Below, one piece after another: positions 1-7,605 of a stretch of 64,000 nucleotides of DNA. A program made the position numbers and the translations under genes. The notes beneath the pieces were generated by a model that searched no databases, was not told the origin of the DNA, and saw only the letters and a program-made list of their open reading frames with translations. The number at the start of each line of letters is the position of its first letter. The first letter of the stretch is position 1. The stretch spans positions 434,001 through 498,000 of the forward strand of contig NZ_CP093362.1 of NCBI RefSeq assembly GCF_023380225.1. The letters run 5' to 3'. Origin of the DNA: Apilactobacillus apisilvae (GTDB lineage: Bacteria > Bacillota > Bacilli > Lactobacillales > Lactobacillaceae).

Positions 1-605
1 TGATAATGACTTTTTAATTGATCATCAGTTAATCCATAATTATCGTGACCTATCAATAAATTGGCAAAAAGATTGGCTTTATCTTCATCAACAGATTGTA
101 AAAATTGTGTTATCAATTTATAGATGAATTCAACAATGTGTTGCTGCTTAAAATCATGAAAAAAACTTTTTATTAAATTAGTATTTTCAAAATTAGTTTG
201 CAATGGATAGTAATTAACATTTTGATAACTATACTCAGAAATAACTTGAATTAATAATAAAAAACGTTCTTGAAAAGTAAAAACATCGTAATAATATTGA
301 CTAGATAATTCTTTGGGAAAATAAAAGGATTCAATAATAGAATCCTTTTTAGCATTACCCTTTTTAGTTAATAGAAATTGATATTTATCATAATTTTTAA
401 CATAGCCATCATGAATTAAAGAATTAACAGTTTTTTCACTATCAATATTAATTCCCTTAAAGATTCCAGAATATTTCAATAGTCCATATTGATTACCCCA
501 AAACAAAGTGGAAACTGTTTTTTTACCCATAAGAAGGTTATCAATAAGTTTTGTTCTTCTAGGCTGACTAATGGATAACAAAACAATCATTAAATCATCA
601 TTCAT
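1..605 (-). CDS. YpbB-like helix-turn-helix protein, 3' end missing (partial)
   Basis: An open frame without stops runs from an ATG at 605 to the window edge, giving about 201 residues. The protein starts MNDDLMIVLLSISQPRRTKL. It resembles the YpbB/HTH family encoded beside recQ in Firmicutes, where ribU (ypaA), sometimes fer, ypbB and recQ sit together; the recQ-side neighbours would lie beyond position 1. The ATG overlaps the last codons of ribU by 8 bases, so the two are probably translationally coupled and share the FMN-controlled transcript. Family assignment rests on context plus a basic, Leu-rich N-terminal region; no catalytic motif is visible. The role is unknown, possibly a DNA-binding partner of RecQ. 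Confidence 0.6.
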   Translation of the reverse strand, partial: MNDDLMIVLLSISQPRRTKLIDNLLMGKKTVSTLFWGNQYGLLKYSGIFKGINIDSEKTVNSLIHDGYVKNYDKYQFLLTKKGNAKKDSIIESFYFPKELSSQYYYDVFTFQERFLLLIQVISEYSYQNVNYYPLQTNFENTNLIKSFFHDFKQQHIVEFIYKLITQFLQSVDEDKANLFANLLIGHDNYGLTDDQLKSHY

Positions 606-1182
606 TTGAATTATTATCTCCATATCTAAACCAAGATTTTCTACGACTAAAAATTAAAACAAAAATAACTCCAATGAAAATACCTTTAATAATATTAAAT
701 GGAACAACTGCATATAATATAGAATTTACAAGACTAAAGTTCAATTGAAATCCAGCAAGTTGTACATAAAGTGGTGTAATTATAAAGTAATTTGCTAAAC
801 TCATTATAACTGTTAAACAAATTGTTTCTATAATAATCATTAAAGGATACTTAAATTTACCTTTAATGATTTTATTTACTAAAGCAATTGAAAATACAAT
901 GGTTAAACTAGCTAATAGTAACGATGAGATCCCAATTAAATTAATAATTGATGGCCCTGTAAAAACAAAGTATAGAAATGCTCTCATCAAAGCTACAATT
1001 ACACCACTACTAGTAGATAGTAAAATTGCAGCCAACAAAATTGGAATATCACCAAAATCCAGCTTCATATATGGTGCAATTGGAATAATCGAAATTGACA
1101 GATAAGAAAGCAAATAAGCTAAACCACTTAAAACCGATATCTGAATAATTCGTTGTAAATTAAAACCTTTTCTACTAGACAT
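598..1182 (-). CDS. ribU: Riboflavin ECF transporter substrate-binding protein RibU
   Basis: Membrane S-component that binds riboflavin and works with the shared ECF energising module (EcfA, EcfA', EcfT), which is not in this window. The 194-residue protein starts MSSRKGFNLQRII and has about five or six hydrophobic segments, with the family-typical stretch APYMKLDFGDIPILLAAILL near the first third. The start at 1182 is chosen because GGAGGT lies 8 bases upstream; the longer open frame to 1314 would run through the riboswitch terminator and aptamer. An FMN riboswitch lies directly upstream, which fits a flavin transporter. The gene overlaps the downstream YpbB-like gene by 8 bases. Confident. 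Confidence 0.93.
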   Translation of the reverse strand: MSSRKGFNLQRIIQISVLSGLAYLLSYLSISIIPIAPYMKLDFGDIPILLAAILLSTSSGVIVALMRAFLYFVFTGPSIINLIGISSLLLASLTIVFSIALVNKIIKGKFKYPLMIIIETICLTVIMSLANYFIITPLYVQLAGFQLNFSLVNSILYAVVPFNIIKGIFIGVIFVLIFSRRKSWFRYGDNNSNE

Positions 1183-1190
1183 AAAACATA

Positions 1191-1204
1191 CCTCCGCTTT
1201 GCGG
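1191..1204 (-). promoter_or_regulatory. Small hairpin overlapping the ribU ribosome binding site
   Basis: On the minus strand the sequence CCGC-AAA-GCGGAGG places the start of the ribU Shine-Dalgarno (GGAGG) in the 3' arm of a 4-bp GC stem. Seen directly; a translational role is inference. It could add a second layer of control after the FMN riboswitch terminator. Confidence 0.35.
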
Positions 1205-1214
1205 ATTATCTTCA

Positions 1215-1248
1215 AAAAAGGCCCTGTTATATTTAACAGGGCCTTTTT
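1215..1248 (-). terminator. FMN riboswitch intrinsic terminator
   Basis: A perfect 15-bp stem (arms 1215-1229 and 1234-1248, loop of 4) is followed on the minus strand by a run of T. It sits between the FMN aptamer and the ribU ribosome binding site, as expected for the terminator of the expression platform. Confidence 0.9.
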
Positions 1249-1263
1249 ACACACTAAAAGCAG

Positions 1264-1375
1264 ATCTTCTTTATACCAGACTATACTGTCGGCTTTGGAA
1301 TTTAACCAAATCAACTATCATGAGATAGGTAGCGGGCTATACCGCCGGTCGGGAATTCAACCCTGCCCTGAAGAT
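1264..1375 (-). promoter_or_regulatory. FMN riboswitch (RFN element) controlling ribU
   Basis: The minus strand from 1375 reads ATCTTCAGGGCAGGG, then a segment with AATTCCCGACCGGCGGTA, and it closes with GAAGAT at 1269-1264, which pairs with the opening ATCTTC as stem P1. These are the conserved blocks of the RFN aptamer. Binding of flavin mononucleotide is known to favour the terminator and shut off transport genes. The terminator at 1215-1248 and ribU follow directly. Confidence 0.95.
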
Positions 1376-1429
1376 AAACCATCATTATTTTATTATTAGT
1401 ACCTTAACAGATCATTAAAATAAAAACAA

Positions 1430-2161
1430 TCATTTGTGCTTGTTATCAGTAATTTCATATAATTTTTCAACTTCATATTTTTTTAAGGGCCTAAATTCTC
1501 CTGATTGAAGGCCTCTCAAGTTTAAAAATGCATATGATTCACGCTTTAACTTTTGCACTGGATGTTTAATGGCCTTAAATAAATTTTTAACTTCATGATT
1601 TTTACCTTCATGAATAGTTAACTGCACAACCGAAGTTTTTTTCTTAGGATCAGTTTCTAAAACATTAGTTTTAGCTGGACTAGTTTTTTTACCATTAATT
1701 TTAATTCCTAGTCTTAACTGCTTAAGCTCATCATTAGTTGGAATACCTTCTACTTTAGCTACATATGTTTTTTCTACTTCATATTTTGGATGGGTTAAAC
1801 GATTGTCTAATTCACCATCATTAGTTAATAAAATAAGACCTGAGGTATCGTAATCTAAACGACCAACTGGATAAATTCTTTCAGGAATACCTTCAAAAAA
1901 ATCCACAACTGTCTTACGTTTCTTTTCATCTGAAGCCGAAGAAATAATTCTTCTAGGCTTATATAAAAGAAAATATACTTTTCTTTCTTTTCCAATTGGC
2001 AAGCCATCAACTTCAACAGAATCTGAAACTTTAACTTTAGTTCCTAATTCGGTAACCACTTTTTTGTTAACCGTAACCCTACCAGAAGCAATAATTGATT
2101 CTGACTTTCTTCTAGATGCAACTCCAGCTCTTGCCATCACTTTCTGTAATCTATCGGCCAT
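1430..2161 (-). CDS. rluB: Pseudouridine synthase, RluB/RsuA family
   Basis: Modifies a uridine of ribosomal RNA to pseudouridine; in Bacillus the homologue RluB acts on 23S rRNA. The 243-residue protein has an N-terminal S4 RNA-binding domain (about residues 1-60, starting ADRLQKVMARAGVASRRKSE) and a catalytic domain with the signature GRLDYDTSGLILLTNDGE, whose Asp103 is the expected catalytic residue. The start has a good GGAGG. It overlaps the stop of scpB by one base (TAATG), so the two are coupled. This scpA-scpB-rluB order is conserved in Firmicutes. No clear terminator is seen between its stop and the FMN riboswitch. Confidence 0.93.
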   Translation of the reverse strand: MADRLQKVMARAGVASRRKSESIIASGRVTVNKKVVTELGTKVKVSDSVEVDGLPIGKERKVYFLLYKPRRIISSASDEKKRKTVVDFFEGIPERIYPVGRLDYDTSGLILLTNDGELDNRLTHPKYEVEKTYVAKVEGIPTNDELKQLRLGIKINGKKTSPAKTNVLETDPKKKTSVVQLTIHEGKNHEVKNLFKAIKHPVQKLKRESYAFLNLRGLQSGEFRPLKKYEVEKLYEITDNKHK

Positions 2162-2697
2162 TATTTTTCCTCCTTAGTGAGCAAACTTTGATCAATTTTT
2201 GGCAATTCTTCTAAGCTAGATAATCCAAATAATTTAAAAAAGTTATCAGTAACTTCATATAATTTTGGATTTCCTGGAACTTCCTTATGACCATTAGTTT
2301 TAATTAGCGATTGTTTAATTAATTTTTGAATAGTTTTATTACTATTAACGCCTCTAATATCATCAATTTCAATACGAGTAATTGGCTGACTATAAGAAAT
2401 AATAGTTAAAACTTCTAATGAGGTTTGGGTTAAAGAAATCCCTTGATTTCCATTAACAATATATTTTTGTAATAATTCATCTAATTCACTTTTTGTAGCA
2501 AAAAGATATTTACTATTATATTCAAAAATACTGAAAGGACTATTTATATCATTATCTAAGTCCATTTTTAATTTGTCGATGGCTAGCTTAATTTCTTTTG
2601 CAGAAATATTAGTAGCTTTTTGAAGCTTAGATATTGAAGTACCCTCATCACCAGAAATATAAATCAAACCACTAATTTTTGCTAAATCACTTAACAA
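2161..2697 (-). CDS. scpB: Segregation and condensation protein B
   Basis: ScpB is the winged-helix (kite) subunit of the Smc-ScpA-ScpB condensin, which compacts and resolves sister chromosomes. The 178-residue protein has the typical two winged-helix halves, including the conserved stretch ALEVLTIISYSQPITRIEI-type (here SLEVLTIISYSQPITRIEID) and the motif around NSNKTIQKLIKQSLI. The start codon is TTG at 2697, supported by AGGAG eight bases upstream. It lies 11 bases after scpA and overlaps rluB by one base, so the genes form one operon. Length is normal for lactobacilli. Confident. Confidence 0.93.
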   Translation of the reverse strand: MLSDLAKISGLIYISGDEGTSISKLQKATNISAKEIKLAIDKLKMDLDNDINSPFSIFEYNSKYLFATKSELDELLQKYIVNGNQGISLTQTSLEVLTIISYSQPITRIEIDDIRGVNSNKTIQKLIKQSLIKTNGHKEVPGNPKLYEVTDNFFKLFGLSSLEELPKIDQSLLTKEEK

Positions 2698-2708
2698 ATT
2701 TTATTCTC

Positions 2709-3440
2709 CTACTCTATTTTGTGAATATATATTTTACCGTTTACTTTATCAAAAAAAATCTGTTTTTCTTTGACCAATTCAAGCGCTGATAAAAAAGTAG
2801 TTACTACTTTTTCTAAGTTTGAATTTGATTCAAATAATTGTTCAAATTCAATACTGATAACATTAGATAATTTATTTATTATCCATAAAGTTTGTTCTTT
2901 AACTGTATACTGCCATTCATGAATTTCATGAACATAAGTATGATTTTCATGGCGTTTTATAATAATTGACTGGAATGCTTCTTTTAAAATTGATGCATCC
3001 ATGCTTTTATTGTTATTAGCTTCTATAATTTGACTGGCACTGGGAACTTTAGCATCGATACTATGGTGTAAATTATTACTATAATTCATTTTTTTTAAAA
3101 ATTTTGAAGCTTCCTTATATTGTTGATAAATTAACAACCGATTAACTAATTCATCTCTAGGATCTTCATAATCATCATTATCATCAATTGGTTCTTTTTT
3201 TGGCAATAAAAGTTTAGATTTGATAACCATCAAGTTAGATGCCATAACAAAATATTCACCAATTATTTCAACATTTAAATTTTTCATTTTATCTAAATAT
3301 TCAACATATTGATTAGTAATTTTTTCAATTTTAATATCATAAATATCCATTTGCGACTTTTTAATAAGATGTAATAATAGTTCCAATGGCCCATCAAAAT
3401 CGTTAATATGAATATTTATTATATCATTTTTTAGTTGCAT
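2709..3440 (-). CDS. scpA: Segregation and condensation protein A
   Basis: ScpA is the kleisin that bridges the heads of the Smc dimer and binds ScpB. The 243-residue protein begins with the family signature IHINDFDGPLELLLHLIKKS and continues with MDIYDIKIEKITNQYVEYL, which is characteristic of ScpA. The C-terminal winged helix (about residues 165-240) would contact the Smc cap. The ATG at 3440 has GGGAG upstream. Its 5' end overlaps ribT by 17 bases. The gene lies in the xerD-ribT-scpA-scpB-rluB block and acts together with the next gene. Confidence 0.95.
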   Translation of the reverse strand: MQLKNDIINIHINDFDGPLELLLHLIKKSQMDIYDIKIEKITNQYVEYLDKMKNLNVEIIGEYFVMASNLMVIKSKLLLPKKEPIDDNDDYEDPRDELVNRLLIYQQYKEASKFLKKMNYSNNLHHSIDAKVPSASQIIEANNNKSMDASILKEAFQSIIIKRHENHTYVHEIHEWQYTVKEQTLWIINKLSNVISIEFEQLFESNSNLEKVVTTFLSALELVKEKQIFFDKVNGKIYIHKIE

Positions 3441-3786
3441 TACGTTTCTCCCAGATTTCGCATATCTCAGTAGTATCCATTGTACCTACAATTCGTTTAT
3501 TAATATGTAAATCAGTTAATTGATTTAACATTATACAACAATTATTCATACTCCAAGAATCAGGAGTCAATATAATTCGACGAACCACTAATAGATCTTT
3601 ATTACACTCAACGCAAAGCATTCCTGCCCAATTATTATTTTCATTTTTCCATAAGTAAATAATTCGTTGATCAGATGCCTTATACCACTCTAATTCATTT
3701 TTGAGATGTTCATTAGTCATATTAGGTAGAAAAGATAACATATCCATTACTATTTTTTCATATTCACTACGATACTTTAATAACAT
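3424..3786 (-). CDS. ribT: RibT-like protein, GNAT-type acetyltransferase fold
   Basis: About 120 residues, starting MLLKYRSEYEKIVMDMLSFL, which closely resembles the start of Bacillus RibT ([20 protein letters not shown] from memory). RibT is a small GNAT-fold protein linked by gene position to riboflavin genes; its substrate is not settled. The start at 3786 is preferred over the upstream TTG at 3804 because the Shine-Dalgarno AGAGGA lies between the two. It lies between xerD and scpA, as in other lactobacilli, and overlaps scpA by 17 bases. Interestingly it lies a few kilobases from ribU, though not in the same transcript as far as can be seen. Confidence 0.8.
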   Translation of the reverse strand: MLLKYRSEYEKIVMDMLSFLPNMTNEHLKNELEWYKASDQRIIYLWKNENNNWAGMLCVECNKDLLVVRRIILTPDSWSMNNCCIMLNQLTDLHINKRIVGTMDTTEICEIWEKRNATKK

Positions 3787-3810
3787 TTTAAAAATCCTCT
3801 TCAATTAAAA

Positions 3811-4698
3811 TTATGCTCGTGGATGGTACTTATTAAAAGACTTACTTAAATGTTCATGAGATACATGAGTGTATATTTGTGTAGTAGAAATATCTGAGTG
3901 TCCTAATAATTCTTGAACAATCCTTAAGTCAGCGCCATTTTCTAATATATGAGTAGCAAAAGAATGCCGTAATGTATGGGGAGTTACTTTCTTATTAATT
4001 CCAGCTAAAGCAACATCGCGTTTTATTTTTTGCCAAATACTTTGACGGCTCAGTCCACCACCATGAGCATTTAAAAACAAATAATCACTATGTCGATTCT
4101 TTAATAAAAAATTGCGACTATGACCAATATAAAAATTAATCCAATTAATAGCTTCAGATCCAATCGGAATAATTCTTTCCTTATCACCCTTACCGACGGT
4201 TTGAATAATCCCCATTTCCAAATGTAAATTATCCATTTTTAAATGAATCATTTCACTTACTCGTAAACCAGTAGCATACATAACCTCTAAAATTGCACGA
4301 TCACGAATACCATACTTATCATTAGTATTTGGAACTGTTAATAGTTTATCAACTTCTGCAACCGTTAAAACAGAAGGAAAGTGCTGTGCTGGCTTAGGTG
4401 TATCAATTTTAATCATTGGATTGTTATCGATATATTTAAAACGCAATAAGTACTGAAAAAATTTTCTCATAGTGGAAATAAACCTAATGATAGAATTCCT
4501 AGCTTTATCATTTTCTTTCATATACTTCATGTATTTTAAAATTAAATCAGAATCCACATTTTTTATATTATCAATTTTTTGCTTATATACATAATCATAG
4601 AATTCAAATAAATCTTGACGGTAGCTTTTAATTGTATTCTCAGATAGCCCACGTTCAATAGTTAAAAAATGCAAATAATCTTTAATCACTTCATCCAT
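3811..4698 (-). CDS. xerD: Site-specific tyrosine recombinase XerD
   Basis: XerD resolves chromosome dimers at dif, normally together with XerC and FtsK. The 295-residue protein has an N-terminal SAM-like core-binding domain (about 1-85) and a C-terminal catalytic domain with all residues visible: Arg146 (GLRVSE), Lys170 (GKGDKE), His241 and Arg244 (HTLRH), His267 (LLGHSD) and the nucleophile Tyr276 (QIYTHVS). Length is exactly typical. It heads the ribT-scpA-scpB-rluB block, so chromosome resolution and condensation genes are together. No sign of being phage-borne. Confidence 0.95.
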   Translation of the reverse strand: MDEVIKDYLHFLTIERGLSENTIKSYRQDLFEFYDYVYKQKIDNIKNVDSDLILKYMKYMKENDKARNSIIRFISTMRKFFQYLLRFKYIDNNPMIKIDTPKPAQHFPSVLTVAEVDKLLTVPNTNDKYGIRDRAILEVMYATGLRVSEMIHLKMDNLHLEMGIIQTVGKGDKERIIPIGSEAINWINFYIGHSRNFLLKNRHSDYLFLNAHGGGLSRQSIWQKIKRDVALAGINKKVTPHTLRHSFATHILENGADLRIVQELLGHSDISTTQIYTHVSHEHLSKSFNKYHPRA

Positions 4699-4709
4699 AA
4701 AACACTCGT

Positions 4710-5597
4710 TTAATCCTCAACTTCAGTTTCAATACCTTTTTCAGTCAATTTTAAAATGCCGTCTGACTGTTCTACTAAACGACCCTTTAATAGGTGACCA
4801 ATTGCGCGTTTAAATTGTCCTTTACTAATACCAAAAAATTGTTTAATATCTTCAGGCTTACTTTTATCTGTATAGTTAACTTGATAATTATCTGCGTGTT
4901 TTAAAACTGCAAAAATCATTTTTGAATCACCATCAATAGCTTCGTAACCACGAGGCTTCATAGATAAGTTCAAGCTACCATCACGTAATATACCAATAAC
5001 TCTAACTTGAACATGCTTTCCAAGATTAGGTTCAATGTCCCGTTCACTTGGGTGAATGAATCCTAAATGGTAATCATCAGTAATAACACGAGTTCCAGCC
5101 ATTTTTAATCGATAAGTAGTTGCCATTAAATTATGATTCATTAAATCACGGCTACCAGGAGTAGAAATATCTTGAAATACTTGTTCGTCAGCTAGTTCTC
5201 CCCAAATACGACCCTTTTTATCCACTTTTAATGCAATCATTAAATAGTCACCATATTTGGGCCATAGTTTAGTTAACTCGGGCAAGTCATCAATTGAAAC
5301 AGCGATATCTTTATTAGGAAGACCAATATTAACAAAAACGCCTAATCCATGTTTACTTTGTACAACTTGACCAAAAGCAAACTTATCAATTTGAACTTTA
5401 GGTGCATTCCTTGTCATTTGCATTTTATGATCTTCATTTTCATAAGCAAATCCACTAAATTTGCTACCAATATGCAAGGGGTTAATAATTTCTGATTTAT
5501 CTAATAAAAATGTTATTCCATCTACTTGAACAAAATAGCTTTTATCATTTTCATCGGTTACATTACCAGAAACAGCTCTACCTAAAATATTGTTCAT
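4710..5597 (-). CDS. cvfB: S1-type RNA-binding protein, CvfB family
   Basis: A 295-residue protein of the CvfB/YitL family: several S1-like domains followed by a winged helix at the C-terminus (about residues 230-290, with FFGISKGQFKRAIGHLL). In staphylococci CvfB influences virulence-factor and RNA turnover; here the role is presumably RNA binding. The stretch KHGLGVFVNIGLPNKDIAVS is a typical S1 segment. The ATG has GAGG upstream. It is encoded 11 bases before xerD on the same strand and may be cotranscribed with it. A pyk terminator lies upstream. Confidence 0.88.
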   Translation of the reverse strand: MNNILGRAVSGNVTDENDKSYFVQVDGITFLLDKSEIINPLHIGSKFSGFAYENEDHKMQMTRNAPKVQIDKFAFGQVVQSKHGLGVFVNIGLPNKDIAVSIDDLPELTKLWPKYGDYLMIALKVDKKGRIWGELADEQVFQDISTPGSRDLMNHNLMATTYRLKMAGTRVITDDYHLGFIHPSERDIEPNLGKHVQVRVIGILRDGSLNLSMKPRGYEAIDGDSKMIFAVLKHADNYQVNYTDKSKPEDIKQFFGISKGQFKRAIGHLLKGRLVEQSDGILKLTEKGIETEVED

Positions 5598-5666
5598 TAA
5601 TATACCTCATTTCGATTATTTATAATACAATTCTACACTAATTTACATAATATTTCGATAGTTAAA

Positions 5667-5697
5667 AAAGAGGATGCGTAAAATACGCATCCTCTTT
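5667..5697 (-). terminator. Intrinsic terminator of pyk
   Basis: A 14-bp perfect stem (arms 5667-5680 and 5684-5697, tight loop) has A-runs on the plus strand on its left side, which give a T-run on the minus strand. It lies just after the pyk stop codon. Confidence 0.9.
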
Positions 5698-5719
5698 AAT
5701 TAATAATTATATTTAATTA

Positions 5720-7480
5720 TTACAATGAATTAGCAGCGCCACTGTATACAATTCCACGACGAGAGTCAACAGTAACAGTTTGTCCATCTGAGATATTTTC
5801 AGTTGCGCCAGTTGCACTAACGATAACTGGAATACCTAATGAAATACCAACTACCGCTGCGTGTGATGTCATTCCACCATTTTCAACGATAATTGCGCTT
5901 GCTTTCTTCATAGCTTGTAAAAAGTCTTTGTTAGTATTCTTAGCTACTAACACGCCACCGTCTACAGCTTTGCTGTTAGCTTCGGTAGCGTTACTTGCTA
6001 AAAAAGCTTTACCAATAACTGCCTTGTCACCGATTCCTTGACCTTGAGTCAATTCTGAACCAATTAACTTAACACGCATAACATTAGTAGTACCTTTTTC
6101 GCCAACTGGAACACCAGCAACGATTAATACTAATTCGCCTTCTTTAGCTAATCCAGTTTCAACAGCTTTTTTAGCAGCAAAGTCGAACATACCATCAGTA
6201 GTTTCTGGTTTGTCAACAACAATTGGTTGAACACCCCAGTTAACTGTTAAACCACGACGAACACGGTCATCGAAAGTTAATGCTAAAATATCAGCATTTG
6301 GATGGTATTTTGAAATCATACGAGCTGAGTAACCAGTAGTAGTAGTAGTAACAATTGTGTTAATGTCTAAATCTTTAGCCATTTGAGCAACTTGTTTACC
6401 AAATGCTTCAGTTACATCACCATTTGTGAATTCAGGACGTTTGTCACCGTATTCATTGTAATGGTCTTCAGCTTTAACGTTCAACTTACTCATCATTTGA
6501 ACAGCTTTAGTTGGGTAAGCACCATTAGCACTTTCACCTGAAAGCATAGTAGCATCAGTACCAGTTAAAACAGCATATTCAACATCTGAAGCTTCAGCAC
6601 GTGTAGGACGTGGATTTTCAATCATTGAATCTAACATTTGAGTAGCAGTAATAACTGGTTTACCCATTTCGTTACATCTGTGAATTAAATGTTTTTGAAC
6701 GATTGGAACATTTTCAGCAGGAATTTCAACAGCCATGTCTCCACGAGCAATCATTAAACCATCAGAAACCTTCATGATTTCTTCAAAGTTATCAATTCCT
6801 TCTTGTGATTCAATCTTAGGGAAGATTTGAACATCTTCCATATGTTCTTTTTCAAGTAGCTTACGGATATCCATAATATCTTGAGGTTTTCTTACGAATG
6901 AAGCAGCAATGTAGTTAATGTTCATTTCTGAAAGACCAAATGTAATATCATCTGAATCCTTTTCAGTAATACCTGGTAAGTTGATTGATACACCTGGTGC
7001 ATCAACAGTCTTACGTGAACCTAAAACAGCATTGTTTTGAGCAGTAACAACTAATTCATTGTTTTCTTCATCTTTTTCATCAACAACAGCATCTAAAATA
7101 CCATCATCAAATAAAACATGACCGCCCACTTTAACATCATTTAATAAACCTGGGTAAGTAACAGCAATTTTGTCTTTAGTACCCTTTAGGCTACTGTCCA
7201 TTGAAATTCTGAATTGATCGTCTGTATGAAAATCAATTTTGCCATCTTCTTGTTCAGTGGTACGAATTTCAGCACCCTTGGTGTCAAGCATGATTCCCAT
7301 TGATTTACCAGTTTTCTTTTCAGCTTCATGAACTTTATTTAAACGACCTAAATGTTCTTCATGATCACCGTGTGAAAAATTAAATCTGAAAACATTAGCA
7401 CCTGATTCAATTAAGCTAGCGATGATATCAACGCTATTACTTTTTGGTCCTAATGTACTTACGATTTTTGTTTTTTTCAT
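5720..7480 (-). CDS. pyk: Pyruvate kinase with C-terminal PEP-utiliser domain
   Basis: Converts phosphoenolpyruvate and ADP to pyruvate and ATP, the last ATP-forming step of sugar breakdown in the cytoplasm. The 586-residue protein has the barrel domain starting MKKTKIVSTLGPKSNSVDII, the catalytic region MIARGDMAVEIPAENV and ITATQMLDSMIENPRPTRAE, an allosteric domain, and an extra C-terminal swivelling domain (about 490-580) with MTSHAAVVGISLGIPV. The extra domain is usual for Bacillus and Lactobacillus pyruvate kinases. In homofermentative lactobacilli pfkA sits between dnaE and pyk; it is missing here. The gene has its own extended -10 promoter and terminator. Confidence 0.97.
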   Translation of the reverse strand: MKKTKIVSTLGPKSNSVDIIASLIESGANVFRFNFSHGDHEEHLGRLNKVHEAEKKTGKSMGIMLDTKGAEIRTTEQEDGKIDFHTDDQFRISMDSSLKGTKDKIAVTYPGLLNDVKVGGHVLFDDGILDAVVDEKDEENNELVVTAQNNAVLGSRKTVDAPGVSINLPGITEKDSDDITFGLSEMNINYIAASFVRKPQDIMDIRKLLEKEHMEDVQIFPKIESQEGIDNFEEIMKVSDGLMIARGDMAVEIPAENVPIVQKHLIHRCNEMGKPVITATQMLDSMIENPRPTRAEASDVEYAVLTGTDATMLSGESANGAYPTKAVQMMSKLNVKAEDHYNEYGDKRPEFTNGDVTEAFGKQVAQMAKDLDINTIVTTTTTGYSARMISKYHPNADILALTFDDRVRRGLTVNWGVQPIVVDKPETTDGMFDFAAKKAVETGLAKEGELVLIVAGVPVGEKGTTNVMRVKLIGSELTQGQGIGDKAVIGKAFLASNATEANSKAVDGGVLVAKNTNKDFLQAMKKASAIIVENGGMTSHAAVVGISLGIPVIVSATGATENISDGQTVTVDSRRGIVYSGAANSL

Positions 7481-7545
7481 AAGTAAAATCTCTCCTTTTA
7501 TTTTGTATTAAAATCAATATCTAATACATAATAGGTTTCAAAGTT

Positions 7546-7574
7546 ATTGTATCACTTTTTAAAATTTATGTCTG
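7546..7574 (-). promoter_or_regulatory. Promoter of pyk
   Basis: On the minus strand CAGACA, a 17-base spacer and TACAAT with an upstream TGA (extended -10). Hexamers at 7569-7574 and 7546-7551. The pyk ribosome binding site (AAAGGAGAG) follows. Confidence 0.65.
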
Positions 7575-7605
7575 CTATTTTCTTTATAGTTTTAACAATA
7601 ATTTT

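Noticed and set aside
1199..1399. 66-residue open frame on the plus strand
   Set aside because: It covers the reverse strand of the FMN riboswitch and its terminator; structured RNA explains the sequence.
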